DNA of 64,000 nucleotides from Pycnococcus provasolii (lineage: Eukaryota > Chlorophyta > Pseudoscourfieldiophyceae > Pseudoscourfieldiales): contig CP150549.1 in the NCBI GenBank assembly GCA_049487715.1, forward strand, positions 310,001 through 374,000, read 5' to 3'. Below are positions 46,882 to 56,839 of the stretch, piece by piece. The stretch's first letter is position 1, and each line of letters starts with the position of its first letter. Made by a program: the position numbers and the translations under genes. The notes beneath the pieces were generated by a model, which had not been told where the DNA came from, ran no database searches, and saw only the letters and a program-made list of their open reading frames with translations.

Positions 46882-48002
46882 TTAGTCCCGGATTGTCCGA
46901 TTATTACCCAGATTATGGAACACTCGACGTGAACACGTTAGATGATGCCGAAGCCTCGGCACTAGCCGCAGCGTTGGAGGCGCGCAAAAAATCGACGGGA
47001 AATTGAATCGTCCACTGTTGGGAAAAAGAAAAATCAAATTTTTTAATTCAGAAATTCTTATTTTTCACAAGGGGGCCAACCTACCTTCTTGAATCCAACG
47101 GTCGACGTTCGATGTACCAAAACATTCGAAATAGAGTCTAGTTGCAAACCCATACCGCCAGAACGGTTGGTTGCACTCTATGGACCCACCACGACGTACC
47201 AAACTCACCCATAAAATCGTCCACTTTAGGGACGAATCGGGTAGATTACTTGGAGCATCGTTGCATCATTTTTTTAATTTTTAGGAGTGCGGCACTTGGA
47301 ATGTGCGGTATGTGTTGCGTCGAACGCAGGGGCTTGAAGGGAAATAGCCAAATAGGATTAGAAACTTTTTTTGGAATATTTGTTTATAATGTATTTATAA
47401 TATTTATTTTGGAATCGTCCTGCTCTAAGTGCACTTTAGTTTACTTTGTCCAATCACATCACTCACATTCACTGGTCATTCAGGCCTTTTGAGTCCTGAG
47501 CGCGTATTTATATTTTACATTCTCCGCACGCTTTCTGTGTGGGTTGTGGACCAGCTCCAATTAACACGCAAATAGCGGTGTTGTTTTTCTCAGTGACTTT
47601 ATGTGACTTACTTCGTGACGGAGGTGGGAGGGTGAGGTGAAGCGAGGGTCCGTCTGGTGTTGAGTTGTTAGGGTTTTACGGGCTAGGGTTAGTGAGGGTG
47701 AGGGGGGGCGCAGTGGTTTCTTCTCTTCTCTCTGCCCCCCCCCCCCACTTCCAAGGCCCAAACCAACCAACCGCCCTGGAGGCTGGAACCAGACCGTTCG
47801 ACGCTCCGAGGAATGCACGTTCCTGTTCCTGTTCCCTCTTCTCTTTTCATCTCTTTTCTTTCGAACTCTTCGCATGTTTATGTCATGTCATGTCGCGGGT
47901 CATGAGTCCTAGGGAGCATGTTGGTTTGGTTGGTTTGGTTTGGTCTCCTCGGCGTCTACTTCCTGGGGGCACTGCACGCCTCTTAGATTCATTCTTTGAA
48001 TC
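46882..48002. other. Spacer between secreted paralogues
   Basis: Begins with the out-of-phase tail noted for paralogue 1 (to 47006). An AT-rich stretch (47240-47410) follows, then GGGTTAGGG-like words (47669-47697), a C-run (47736-47747) and the duplicated promoter (47831-48002). No other gene seen. Confidence 0.5.
47831..48002 (+). promoter_or_regulatory. Promoter/leader repeat, second secreted paralogue
   Basis: Colinear copy of 45768-45939. Confidence 0.65.
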
Positions 48003-48986
48003 ATGGCGACGAAAATTGTCGCACTAGTAGGTCTTTCAGTGGTAACACTCGGCGCGAATGCGAAGCCGTATGGTGGTGGCGGCTACTACGGAAAGTACGG
48101 TGGTGGCAAGTACGGCGGCGTCTCGGACTCGTACGATGACGGCTACTACAAAGGAAGCAAGTACGGCGGCGTCTCGGACTCGTACGATGACGGCTACTAC
48201 AAAGGAAGCAAGTACGGCGGGTACGGGTACAATGCGCCGAAGCCGAAGGTCAGTTGGTGGAAGCCTTGGTCGTGGAAGTACGCGAAGAAGAGCTACAGCT
48301 ACGGCGACGAGTACGAGTACGGCTACGACAACGGCTTGACGAAGGCGGACTTGAGGGAGGCGGCGCACGCGTACGTCGGACTGAGTGAGACGCTCAAAGT
48401 AGATGAGTTCAGGGCTGTTCCTATGCCTCCGAATACTACTACTACAGAGGCGGCTATTCCGACACAAGCCCCTAACCAGTTTGAGTGCACGTGCGGTTGC
48501 AACGTCGGACATCAAGCCTTTGCGTGCATATCGTTCGTCTTTGACAAGGATGGCAACGAGCTTCCCCCTCCTGATGTTGGAGAGTTATCCGCTCTTCAGA
48601 GTGTCTACCAGCCAGTCGAAAATAATAAGTTCATTGGCACATCGCAGACAATTCTCACCAATACTAGTCCCTCAAATATAACAGTAAAATCAACAACAAG
48701 GCTCCAGGGCAGTATATTGCCGCACTATGCTGGTGGCATGCGCATCAACACGATCACGGCAACGTCCGTTCAGTTCACCGACCCTAACGCCCCTATGGAC
48801 TTTCAAAGGGCGCCCTTAACGCAGGTGCAGAAGCAGAGTAAAGTGTTTTGTGACGGTCCGCAGGCTGTGATTGACGAATGCGAATTGCGTTGCAATAAGG
48901 CGGTGGACGATGAGCTGTTGGAGAGGAACGAGTTTGAGCAGAAGTGCTGGTTCCTTGACGGTAACCCTGGGATTGTGGTCCGCTGA
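48003..48986 (+). CDS. Secreted Tyr/Gly-rich protein, paralogue 2
   Basis: 327 residues, ATG at 48003. Same architecture as paralogue 1: signal peptide, two GGVSDSYDDGYYKGSK repeats, WWKPWSWKYAKKSYSYG, an added acidic Tyr segment (DEYEYGYDNGLTKAD), then FECTCGCNVGHQAFACISF and the Cys-containing second half ending VFCDGPQAVIDECELRCNKAV. Paralogue 1 lacks about a dozen residues around GDEYEYGYDNG. The shared first half and diverged second half point to recent duplication or gene conversion followed by divergence of the exposed domain. Likely a cell-wall or matrix protein (inference). Confidence 0.7.
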   Translation: MATKIVALVGLSVVTLGANAKPYGGGGYYGKYGGGKYGGVSDSYDDGYYKGSKYGGVSDSYDDGYYKGSKYGGYGYNAPKPKVSWWKPWSWKYAKKSYSYGDEYEYGYDNGLTKADLREAAHAYVGLSETLKVDEFRAVPMPPNTTTTEAAIPTQAPNQFECTCGCNVGHQAFACISFVFDKDGNELPPPDVGELSALQSVYQPVENNKFIGTSQTILTNTSPSNITVKSTTRLQGSILPHYAGGMRINTITATSVQFTDPNAPMDFQRAPLTQVQKQSKVFCDGPQAVIDECELRCNKAVDDELLERNEFEQKCWFLDGNPGIVVR

Positions 48987-49371
48987 CGGGAAAAAAATCG
49001 TCTGATTGACCCCCTTGTGTTTACGTGTGTCTTGTGTGGCGGGTATTCATACAATGAGCACACCGTGTTATGGCACGTCTAATACACTTATACTAGCCAC
49101 ATTCACGACGAAACCGCGTCAGAATCGCACACACACACGCTGAGATATCGAGATTACGCATCTACGAGAGTTTTTACCCCAAACCCCTTTTTAGTTAACT
49201 TGTCGCGTTTTCTCCTTCTTCCGATTCCGAAATCCGAACTAAACTTCTGACTTCTCCTTCTTCCTTCTTTGTCCTTCGCGCCTCCCAAACTGAAACCTGA
49301 AACCTCCCTCCCCCCCGGTCCCGACAGCCCAGCCCGAGTCCGACCGACGTGGAGTTGCATCCCACGCATTT
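48987..49371. other. Intergenic spacer upstream of RAD51B
   Basis: Contains a short CACACACACAC run near 49128-49138 and CT-rich sequence (49205-49320) before the RAD51B ATG. No gene seen. Confidence 0.45.
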
Positions 49372-50481
49372 ATGGCGCACCACCCGGCTCTGCCCCCTCC
49401 GTCCGGCGACCGCGCACTCAAGCGCATCGCCGCGACGTGGACACCACGCGTGTCAATGTCCGACGACGCGCACGTGGAACAACCACACCTAGCGCGCATC
49501 GTCGACCGACTCGCCATTAGGGGAGTCACCATGGCGTCGGACGTCCTGTGCCGATCGTGGCTCGACATCGCGCACCTCGCAGACGTCGACCGAACGACGG
49601 CGAAACTGCTGCAAACGGAAGTCGCACAGGCAATATGCCCCAGACCGCAGTGCGCGCTCGACATCGTCAAGGGCAAGAGGATCACAATACCAACGCAAAT
49701 ACCCACGCTCGACGACAGCCTGAGGGGGGGCATTCACGTCGGACACGTCACAGAACTCGTCGGGCCTGCAGGCGCAGGCAAGACGCAGTTCTGCCTAAGC
49801 CTGGCAGCCACCGCGGCGGCACCAGCCACACACAACGGGCTCGAAACGGGCGTGCTGTACGTAGACACGGAGCGGCGATTCTCTGCGAGCCGCGTGCTTG
49901 AAATTGCCCGCACGAGGCTCAACGTCACAGACCACCAAGACGCCACGTCGCTCGCGGATCGCATCGCCGTCGTGCGCACGGAAAATATTGAAGACCTGCG
50001 AAGCCGAGTGGCATGGCTCCAGACAAGCCTCGGCGCGGTGGAAGGTGGCGTGCGCCTCGTCGTCATCGACAGCGTCGCAGCCATGGCGCGCTGCTCGTCG
50101 AAGAACGACGCGGGGATTCCTGACACGGAGACGCTCGGCGTGCTCGCAGCGTCTCTCAAGAGGCTTGCCGACGTGTTCGGCGTCGCGGTCGTCGTGACGA
50201 ATCAGGTGGCGTCGCGAGCGACGAGCAGCGCTCGCGTTGGCGCGTGCGACGACGAGGACATTGTCGCGGCTCTGGGAATTCAGTGGGCACACGGCGTCAA
50301 CGTGCGAGTTGCCATGGACTTTCAGGGTGCACTCGCGGAGCAGCGTGCATGCACCGCGGCGACAGGATTGGAGTTGCACCGAGGACGACAGCGATGGCTT
50401 GAGGTGGCGAAGTGTCCACATGCGCACTGCGCACGTGTTGCGTATCGAGTGACGGAGCGTGGCGTCGAGGAGATTGTGTGA
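49372..50481 (+). CDS. RAD51B: RAD51 paralogue, RAD51B-type
   Basis: 369 residues, ATG at 49372. RecA/RAD51 core with Walker A GPAGAGKTQFC near 133 and Walker B LVVIDSVAAM near 229. LDDSLRGGIHVGHVTELVG and GLETGVLYVDTERRFSASRVLEIA match the RAD51B branch better than XRCC3 or DMC1. An N-terminal helical domain (LARIVDRLAIRGVTMASDVL) precedes. RAD51B acts in the BCDX2 complex that helps load RAD51 during homologous recombination and fork protection. The C-terminus has Cys/His (CPHAHC). TGTAA signals lie 33 and 45 bp after the stop. Confidence 0.88.
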   Translation: MAHHPALPPPSGDRALKRIAATWTPRVSMSDDAHVEQPHLARIVDRLAIRGVTMASDVLCRSWLDIAHLADVDRTTAKLLQTEVAQAICPRPQCALDIVKGKRITIPTQIPTLDDSLRGGIHVGHVTELVGPAGAGKTQFCLSLAATAAAPATHNGLETGVLYVDTERRFSASRVLEIARTRLNVTDHQDATSLADRIAVVRTENIEDLRSRVAWLQTSLGAVEGGVRLVVIDSVAAMARCSSKNDAGIPDTETLGVLAASLKRLADVFGVAVVVTNQVASRATSSARVGACDDEDIVAALGIQWAHGVNVRVAMDFQGALAEQRACTAATGLELHRGRQRWLEVAKCPHAHCARVAYRVTERGVEEIV

Positions 50482-50513
50482 TCTGCCGCAGGCGCTAGGT
50501 AGTTGTAACTTTT

Positions 50514-50530
50514 GTTGTAACATTTGTGTG
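50514..50530 (+). terminator. Two TGTAA poly(A) signals, RAD51B
   Basis: TGTAA at 50514-50518 and 50526-50530, in the 166-bp spacer before the convergent oxidase gene. Confidence 0.4.
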
Positions 50531-50647
50531 ATAGAACAACATTTTGTACCAAGAACATTGTGGCTGGGCTGCGTGGGCAACAATTTTTGAACTCCAACTT
50601 TGTCTCACGCCAAGCCTCATAGGATGATGACGGATGGACGGTCATAT

Positions 50648-52327
50648 TTAGCGGTTGGTGTATCCCGGCGCGGCTGGGCAATCACTGCGGCGTCCTCCCG
50701 CTTGGCACTGGCAGCCAGGTCCGTGCTGGTACTTGTGCTCGGCAGAGCAGCAGCTCTCCAAGTTGCTTCCCTGCCAGCTAAACACCGCACCGGAATCCGC
50801 GAACTTGTTCTTCGGATCGAGCGCCATCGCCGCACATCCAAAGTCGCACCACGTGTTGGGATACTCCTCGGCGCCATCCCAGCATCCGGCATCTGGCCAG
50901 CCAGCTTTACCCCAGTGAAGGCGCGAGCCAGCGCAACGTTCGTCACTGCGGAAGTACGCCATCACCTGCTTAAAGCCGGTATTAATTATGCGCCCTTGCA
51001 CATAGAAGAGATAGTCCTCGATGTTGATGTAGAGACGCGGCCCGTCCTCCGTCTGCGACAGCAGGCCTTCCTCCTGGCTGACGAAGCGCACAAGTGCCGG
51101 TGAAAAGAAGCTCTGCGAAATAGCAATATTGCGACGAAGCAAGTCGCGCAGCCCATTGAAGCAGTTTCCCATCGTGGAGAAGGGCACGGAAATCTCGTAC
51201 TGGTCGTACATGTTCACGCGGTGCATCTCGTACAGCGGCTCGGTCATCGTGATGAACGAGTCCCTCGCCTCGGCGACGCTCGTCGATACCACGCTGCGAA
51301 TCGCAGGATCCAGGAACGTGCTGAAACCTTGGCTCTGCAGAATCAGCGGTCCCGGATTCGGCACCTGTGGGATGACCATGGGTGCCCTCTCAGCCTTGCT
51401 TCGATCCTGCCTCGTTGCCTCGAGTCGCTCAAACTGCACGTGGAACACGCGTCCCTGCTGGATCCACCAAAGGAACTGCGTTTCGTTGAGTGCCGGCGAC
51501 AGCTTGCCCTCTTCATTCCAAAGGCGCTGACCTTCGTTGATGGCGTTGAACATCACGGACTGCAGCCGGTCGTTCATCTCACGTCGCACGCGCATCTCCG
51601 GAACAAGCCTGAGCTTCACCTTCGTGATGACGCCAAGTCGTCCGGCTGAGACGCGAGCGGCGCGCATGAGCTGCGGGTGCGTATCTGGCGTGAGGTTCAC
51701 GAGCGTTCCGTTCGCGAGTACCATCTCAACACCAAGGAGTTGCTTTTCGGAGCTGAAGCTTCCGTACTCGAGGCTGCTGCCGTGCGTTCCTGTGGCGACC
51801 GCCCCTCCGATGGTCTGGTCGATGAACCACGAGAATGCTGGCAGCGTGTATCCTGACCCATCTCCAAATTCGCTGAGGTAGTTGAGTAGATCGCGCGTCT
51901 TCACGCCGGCGTCGACTAACACGGTGAGGTTCTCCTCATCGACGATAATCTGTTTGGGTGAGATGGTTCGCAGTTGAACGTTGACGCTATCTTTTCCACC
52001 ACCACCATTGCTTGTGAAGATTGTGTTCGCTTCCGCTTCCGGAGCAGCAGCAGCACTTTGTGCGGACGCGGGGCAGAAGTGCTGCGTGTTCCAGCTGTGT
52101 CCGAGTCCATTGGCACGCACGTGTTTAGCTTGTTTGACGAGCGTTTGCAGTTGTTCGATTGTGCGCGGTCGTCCTATGTAGACATCCGACGGGCACTGCC
52201 AAACGTTCTGGAAGTTACTGAGATCGCGAGGGACGGTCGCCAGCGAGACTTCAGCGAAGGAAGATGAGAGCAGAACGACCATCATCATCATCATCATCGA
52301 GAAGGTCATCTTCATCATCTTCATCAT
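50648..52327 (-). CDS. L-gulono/galactono-lactone oxidase-like FAD enzyme, secreted
   Basis: 559 residues from the ATG at 52327; the frame extends upstream via TTG. A Met-rich hydrophobic leader (MVVLLSSSFAEV) is a likely signal peptide. The FAD-binding PCMH domain shows VRANGLGHSWNTQHF, YTLPAFSWFIDQTIGGAVATG and SAGRLGVITKVKLRLVPEM. The aldonolactone-oxidase C-terminal domain shows RLHWGKAGWPDAG. This resembles plant/algal gulonolactone oxidase-like proteins that make or modify ascorbate-type lactones. A His for covalent FAD is not at the animal position, so the flavin may be non-covalent. The last about 40 residues are Cys-rich (SCCSAEHKYQHGPGCQCQ), an extra extracellular module. Confidence 0.82.
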   Translation of the reverse strand: MMKMMKMTFSMMMMMMVVLLSSSFAEVSLATVPRDLSNFQNVWQCPSDVYIGRPRTIEQLQTLVKQAKHVRANGLGHSWNTQHFCPASAQSAAAAPEAEANTIFTSNGGGGKDSVNVQLRTISPKQIIVDEENLTVLVDAGVKTRDLLNYLSEFGDGSGYTLPAFSWFIDQTIGGAVATGTHGSSLEYGSFSSEKQLLGVEMVLANGTLVNLTPDTHPQLMRAARVSAGRLGVITKVKLRLVPEMRVRREMNDRLQSVMFNAINEGQRLWNEEGKLSPALNETQFLWWIQQGRVFHVQFERLEATRQDRSKAERAPMVIPQVPNPGPLILQSQGFSTFLDPAIRSVVSTSVAEARDSFITMTEPLYEMHRVNMYDQYEISVPFSTMGNCFNGLRDLLRRNIAISQSFFSPALVRFVSQEEGLLSQTEDGPRLYINIEDYLFYVQGRIINTGFKQVMAYFRSDERCAGSRLHWGKAGWPDAGCWDGAEEYPNTWCDFGCAAMALDPKNKFADSGAVFSWQGSNLESCCSAEHKYQHGPGCQCQAGGRRSDCPAAPGYTNR

Positions 52328-53123
52328 CACAGGCAGTGATTGAGGTGTTGTGATTGACAAAACACGAACAGTTACTTACGTGACGGAGGGGACAGGGGTG
52401 GGGAGGGGGCCCCGTGTGGCTCAGATCAGAGGAAAACCAAACGTTCCAAAAGGACCCTTTCCACCGTACAAACTTGACATCACACAAAATAACGACGATT
52501 AACCGTCTCCTTCTACCCTGGGTGGGGATCTGTCCCAGAGACACCTTTTAAATCACATTCTTCCCCTTGTTTTGTTTGTTTTTGGGTCCCCTTCGTTTGG
52601 GTGGGGAGTTCCCCTTCCCTTCCCTTCCCTTCCCAGAAGGAAGGGGGAGGCTCAGGGAGTCGTCCGAGGATTCCCACTTTCCCAGTACCCTGTAACCGAC
52701 TCGTCACGCACTTTCCGCTCCGAAGGTAAGAGTAAACTTTACTGTAGTCGTCGATTTCTTACTACTATCGTAATGCAGTGTTTTGTCACAGTCTTTGCGA
52801 TGTATGTACCGGGTGGTATGGTGGTATGGAGTTGTGGTAGTTACTTACAGTTGGTACGGACATGTATGTGTTGACCAGGCTGCTCGGGATCATATTCTTA
52901 CAGGTACACGTTGCAACTGCGCATTGGGAGACCTGTGCGCAAGAGAGAGTCGTTGCTTATTGTCCTTTTTTATTAAAAAACGCGCAGTGAATGGCACCGG
53001 TGAATGGGCTGAATGGTGAACGTGAATGGTGTGAATGGACGACCGTTGGACAAATAAAGTGCAACTTCATTCCTGAATGAGGGATCTCAGAAAAAAAAAA
53101 GGTTCAGACGTACAGTTACGTCC
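52328..53123. other. Intergenic region
   Basis: Contains TTCCC repeats at about 52612-52634 and an A-run at 53091-53100. No gene recognised; includes the oxidase promoter. Confidence 0.45.
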
Positions 53124-54647
53124 TCAAGGAGATTGCTGCGCCGCGTACTGCTCGTTGATGCGTTTGAACTCCTCCCGATCCGCGTCAAGCTTCTTATTCG
53201 CAGCCTCGATTTCCGCCCTTCTCTCCGCTTCCCTCTCCGCGCGCGCGCGCTTACCATCCTCAATCTTTCTGCTCTTGATGATTTCGTCCATGATTCCACC
53301 CTGATTAATATCCTCGTTCAGCTCCATCTCCTCCAGCACAGCCTTCAAGTCGCGCTGCGTTCCCTGGAATCTCTCCTTATACTCCGTGATCTTCGTGCGA
53401 TCGTTTGCCGTGGTGTACAGATTTCGGAACGTCGACAAAAACTCTCGCCGAGCCTGCGTCGCATCCTCGTCTGTGCCCGTAGAAACGTTCGCCTGCAAAA
53501 AGCTGTCCGCCGTCTCGCGTGCCGACTCGCTGAGCAGCTTACCGTAGTACGTCTTGTTGCGCGTCACATTCTGGAAGAACAGGCTCTCGCCACCGTACTC
53601 GACAGACTTCACCGGAGGGCCGCACGACTCCTCGTCAAACGCCATCTTTTGAGTTTTCAGGCTCACCACACCCGGCGGCACGTTATTCATGTTGTTCTGC
53701 ACTTGCTCGCTGATGAACGACGGGTTGTCTTTGGGGTACCTCCCGCGACCCGCGTCCGCCGCCTTTTTGTACAGCAAAGGATTCTCGTCGATCATCCCAT
53801 ACGTTGACTGGTTCGACGTCAACAGTCCGCCTAGTCCCATCGACATCTGCATCTTTTCCTGGTACTCGTGCTCGTCCGCGGATACGTGGTGCTGTTTTTC
53901 TGCCAGCAAGTCCAACTGCTGGTTCACGTAAGTGTGATTCTCGAGCTCCGCGAGCTCCTCCTCTGACATTGACCGCTCTGTCCCTAAGCCCTTTCGCGGA
54001 GAGGAGTGATGCGAACTTTTTCCCAAGGCTGCAAAGTGAACAGCCGCGTTGACAACAGTGTAGTTAGAAGGCTTTTGCGTCTTCTTCTTTTTCTTTGGCG
54101 CTGATTTCAGCGCAGCGAGCTTCATTTCCAGCGTGCCGAACATACCTGGTTGCCCAGTTGCCTGCACGAGCTTTGCACTTGACACGTGCTGCACCAACCC
54201 TGGAAGCACTCCACCAGCATCCGTAGCAAGTGGTGGAGGGCCACGCACACCTGGCGCCATGGTTTTTCGTGCCATGGTCACACCCAGGTGCGGCTGCGGT
54301 GCCTGATACGTGCGGTACTGGGCGCGCTGCAAGGTGAAGGCGCCCGGGCCGTTCGTCGCCGCGGCCATCTCTTGCGAAGCCTTTGTCACGGAAGGCAGGA
54401 TTGTTCTTATGCGAGTAGGCACGTGTGCAACAGGCTGCTCCTTTTTCTCTTCTCTCGGGACTGGCGTCGCTCTGTCGAGCCCGAGCGTTCCTCCGAATAC
54501 GTGAAGGAAGGCTTCCTTTTCGTGGGACGACGCACGGTTCGCGTACCACGTTTGCACGCTGTCGCGCACTTCGTTACTGTTGAACACGCCGGCGCCCACG
54601 TCGCCGCCCGTGAAGATGCGGCGTTCCAGCGTAGCTGCCGACGCCAT
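53124..54647 (-). CDS. Unknown protein with charged coiled-coil tail
   Basis: 507 residues from the ATG at 54647 (MASAATLERRIFTGG); upstream extension uses TTG. The first 100 residues are soluble and mixed (VQTWYANRASSHEKEAFLHVFGG). A basic patch follows (SAPKKKKKTQKPSNY), then the conserved-looking central part (ENPLLYKKAADAGRGRYPKDN, PPGVVSLKTQKMAFDEESCGPP) and a C-terminal coiled coil rich in Arg/Glu (KRARAEREAERRAEIEAANKKLDADREEFKRI). No transmembrane segment or enzyme motif. The pattern is typical of cytoskeletal or axonemal associated proteins, but I cannot assign it. Confidence 0.6.
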   Translation of the reverse strand: MASAATLERRIFTGGDVGAGVFNSNEVRDSVQTWYANRASSHEKEAFLHVFGGTLGLDRATPVPREEKKEQPVAHVPTRIRTILPSVTKASQEMAAATNGPGAFTLQRAQYRTYQAPQPHLGVTMARKTMAPGVRGPPPLATDAGGVLPGLVQHVSSAKLVQATGQPGMFGTLEMKLAALKSAPKKKKKTQKPSNYTVVNAAVHFAALGKSSHHSSPRKGLGTERSMSEEELAELENHTYVNQQLDLLAEKQHHVSADEHEYQEKMQMSMGLGGLLTSNQSTYGMIDENPLLYKKAADAGRGRYPKDNPSFISEQVQNNMNNVPPGVVSLKTQKMAFDEESCGPPVKSVEYGGESLFFQNVTRNKTYYGKLLSESARETADSFLQANVSTGTDEDATQARREFLSTFRNLYTTANDRTKITEYKERFQGTQRDLKAVLEEMELNEDINQGGIMDEIIKSRKIEDGKRARAEREAERRAEIEAANKKLDADREEFKRINEQYAAQQSP

Positions 54648-55376
54648 CACGAACTGATGGCTGGCAAAAACGTACTTGCAGTACAAGCTCTGTACTGTAT
54701 TGGGACTTCCCGGGAGCGTCCTGTCCGGTCTCTGTAAACCTTTATTCGTTCCGCAGAACAGTGCGGAACGAAGTGGGAAAAGGTAAAGTTACGGGACACC
54801 CCCGGGCAGCCGGGGGCAGGGTGGCCCCCTGGGGAGAAAGAGTACATTTAGCTCAGGAGAGGTTTTCCAGGGCCTAATTGGCAAGAGGTGCCTGGACCAT
54901 TTCGTCCACCTGAAATTTACAGTACTGCACAGGTTGAGTTTCGTTTGTTTGGGGGGGGAGACTTGGTTTCGTTTGGTTTCGTTGCCCATTTATGCAAGCG
55001 GCCGGCCTCCGGTGGTGGACTCCGCCTGAAAGTAACCGTGGTGGGATCCCGTTCTAACGGTGATGACATGCACTGTAGTGGTACCCTTACTAAGACAACT
55101 AAGTTAGCCTAGGCTCTCCAGTCCCACCTTGGCTTGGGATCAACCACCAAGCTGCCTAGATTAGGTGGTGAGCTGCCAGCCCAAGGATGGTAGTTTGGTA
55201 ACTTAGACTAGGGTAAAGTTTGGGGGAGTGTAACCCTACAGTAAGTTACGTTGACCGGTCGAAAGGAAGCGAAGGGCGAAATCAAATGACAGCCTGGATT
55301 GAGTTTATATAGTGTGCGTTGGGTCAAAGTGATTGGTATTTTATAAAAAATGTACTGTTGTTACGCCTCTAATAAG
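54648..55376. other. Intergenic region
   Basis: Between two minus-strand genes. Contains a partly palindromic GGTTTGGTTTCG-type stretch (54945-54980). No gene recognised. Confidence 0.45.
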
Positions 55377-56738
55377 TTACTCCCAGCTGTGCTCTTGCAG
55401 CAGTTTAGAGTTCGCCTCACGTGCACGAAGGAGCGAAGCGTCGAATGCTTGCGCGGAGGAGCGGCCGAGGACTGCGCCGTGGGCAAAATCAACGCAAGCC
55501 TCGAGGAGGCGCGACGCACTTGCCCGACGACGCCGGCGCTTCGCCTGACGCTTGAGAGGGTGTGCGCGTGCTCTGTCGCTCCAGCCAATCTTCAGCGGGA
55601 AGTCGCTGTGCGCCGTGTGCGTTGCGCCCTTCAGCTCGAGTGTCAGAATGCGATTCTTTCGCCTCTCCTGGATCGCGCGCCACACGTCGCAGTTCCAGCC
55701 GGACCCACCGAGGTGCGCGGGAAGCTCTGGATTCCAGCTGTCCGAGTTAAGGGCAAATGCCGGTTTGTTGAAACCCTCCGCCGCGAGCGACTTCGGCTCG
55801 ATGGATAGCAGCCACGGGTCGAACAAGATGGCCGCAGTCCACGGAGAGTCGCCAAGACACCTCAGCACGGTCGCCGCGCCAAACGAGTGCCCCGCAAGCA
55901 GCGGTGCTTCGGCGTCTAGATTGTTCCAGAATGTGTGCACGACGTTTTTGTCTGCGACGAACTTGGGCGAGTACGCGCAGTTGAGCGGAGTGAGTTTTGC
56001 GATTGCCCACCTGCTGATGACTTTTTCCCAAGCGAAAGCCACCTCCTCCGCGCGCTGCTCGAGTTGCTCCTGGCGTATGTGTCTCATCCCACTCGTGTGT
56101 CTGTACGGCCTCCATTTGGGGAATACGTGCTTACCGTCGCACACGGCCGACATGGACGCGGATCCGTCCATGTGTTCGAGCGCCGCGACAAACACTCCTC
56201 TCGACGCGAGTCTTGTGCATATTTCTGAGTAGCTCGCCCTGTGTCCCGCGAGTCCGTGGCTGAACACGACGATCGGCCACTTTTTGATGTGTGGTGGTGG
56301 TTCCATGCAGTGCATGTGCGGTATCGCGTCGATGGGCTTGGTGAAGTACGCCATTGCAATTCTCATGATGGGCGATACGACGAGCAGGAAGAAGAATTCG
56401 ATGAGGAATCTCGGCAGCCCTTGTCTCTCGTTTTCTTCGTTTCCTGACAAGTTGAATATGAACTGCTGGTATCCGTAAACGTTCATGCCGTGTGGCACCC
56501 ACGGTACGCCTCCGTGTGGTAGTCCCCACAGCCATCCCCAGTACTTGAACATGAACCCACCCCCTCCGTAGACGCCCGCCGTTTCTATGTGCTTTCGCAC
56601 GCATAAGGACCGGTCTTCGCGGCGTCCGCACGGGTAGTACGCACGCAGCACGCACCCAGGCGTCGCGTAGTCGTACACGGAGACGACGTACTCGCCAGGC
56701 GGGCTGTTGCTTGTTGTGCGCGCGCGTTTCGACGCCAT
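55377..56738 (-). CDS. Platelet-activating factor acetylhydrolase-like lipase
   Basis: 453 residues from the ATG at 56738 (MASKRARTTSN); the frame extends upstream only via TTG. An alpha/beta-hydrolase of the PAF-acetylhydrolase (plasma/type II) family: YYPCGRRED and GYQQFIFNLSG in the lid region, WPIVVFSHGLAGHRASYSEIC as oxyanion strand, nucleophile GHSFGAATVLR (Ser near 284), catalytic Asp in AAILFDPWLL near 304, and His in ATHTAHSDFP near 380. Family enzymes hydrolyse short or oxidised sn-2 acyl chains of phospholipids. A helix FLIEFFFLLVVSPIMRIAM may insert in membranes. The C-terminal basic run RQAKRRRRRAS is unusual. Confidence 0.85.
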   Translation of the reverse strand: MASKRARTTSNSPPGEYVVSVYDYATPGCVLRAYYPCGRREDRSLCVRKHIETAGVYGGGGFMFKYWGWLWGLPHGGVPWVPHGMNVYGYQQFIFNLSGNEENERQGLPRFLIEFFFLLVVSPIMRIAMAYFTKPIDAIPHMHCMEPPPHIKKWPIVVFSHGLAGHRASYSEICTRLASRGVFVAALEHMDGSASMSAVCDGKHVFPKWRPYRHTSGMRHIRQEQLEQRAEEVAFAWEKVISRWAIAKLTPLNCAYSPKFVADKNVVHTFWNNLDAEAPLLAGHSFGAATVLRCLGDSPWTAAILFDPWLLSIEPKSLAAEGFNKPAFALNSDSWNPELPAHLGGSGWNCDVWRAIQERRKNRILTLELKGATHTAHSDFPLKIGWSDRARAHPLKRQAKRRRRRASASRLLEACVDFAHGAVLGRSSAQAFDASLLRAREANSKLLQEHSWE

Positions 56739-56810
56739 AAGTTGCTTGGGAAGATCTAAAACAAATGCGTTACGGGGGGGGAGTTCCAGGGGGAGAGGAA
56801 GCAAGATCCG

Positions 56811-56839
56811 AACCCTAACCCTAACCCTAACCCTAACCC
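56811..56839 (-). repeat. Interstitial CCCTAA tract upstream of PAF-AH-like gene
   Basis: Almost five CCCTAA units, 72 bp upstream of the ATG. On the gene's sense strand it reads TTAGGG. Confidence 0.9.
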
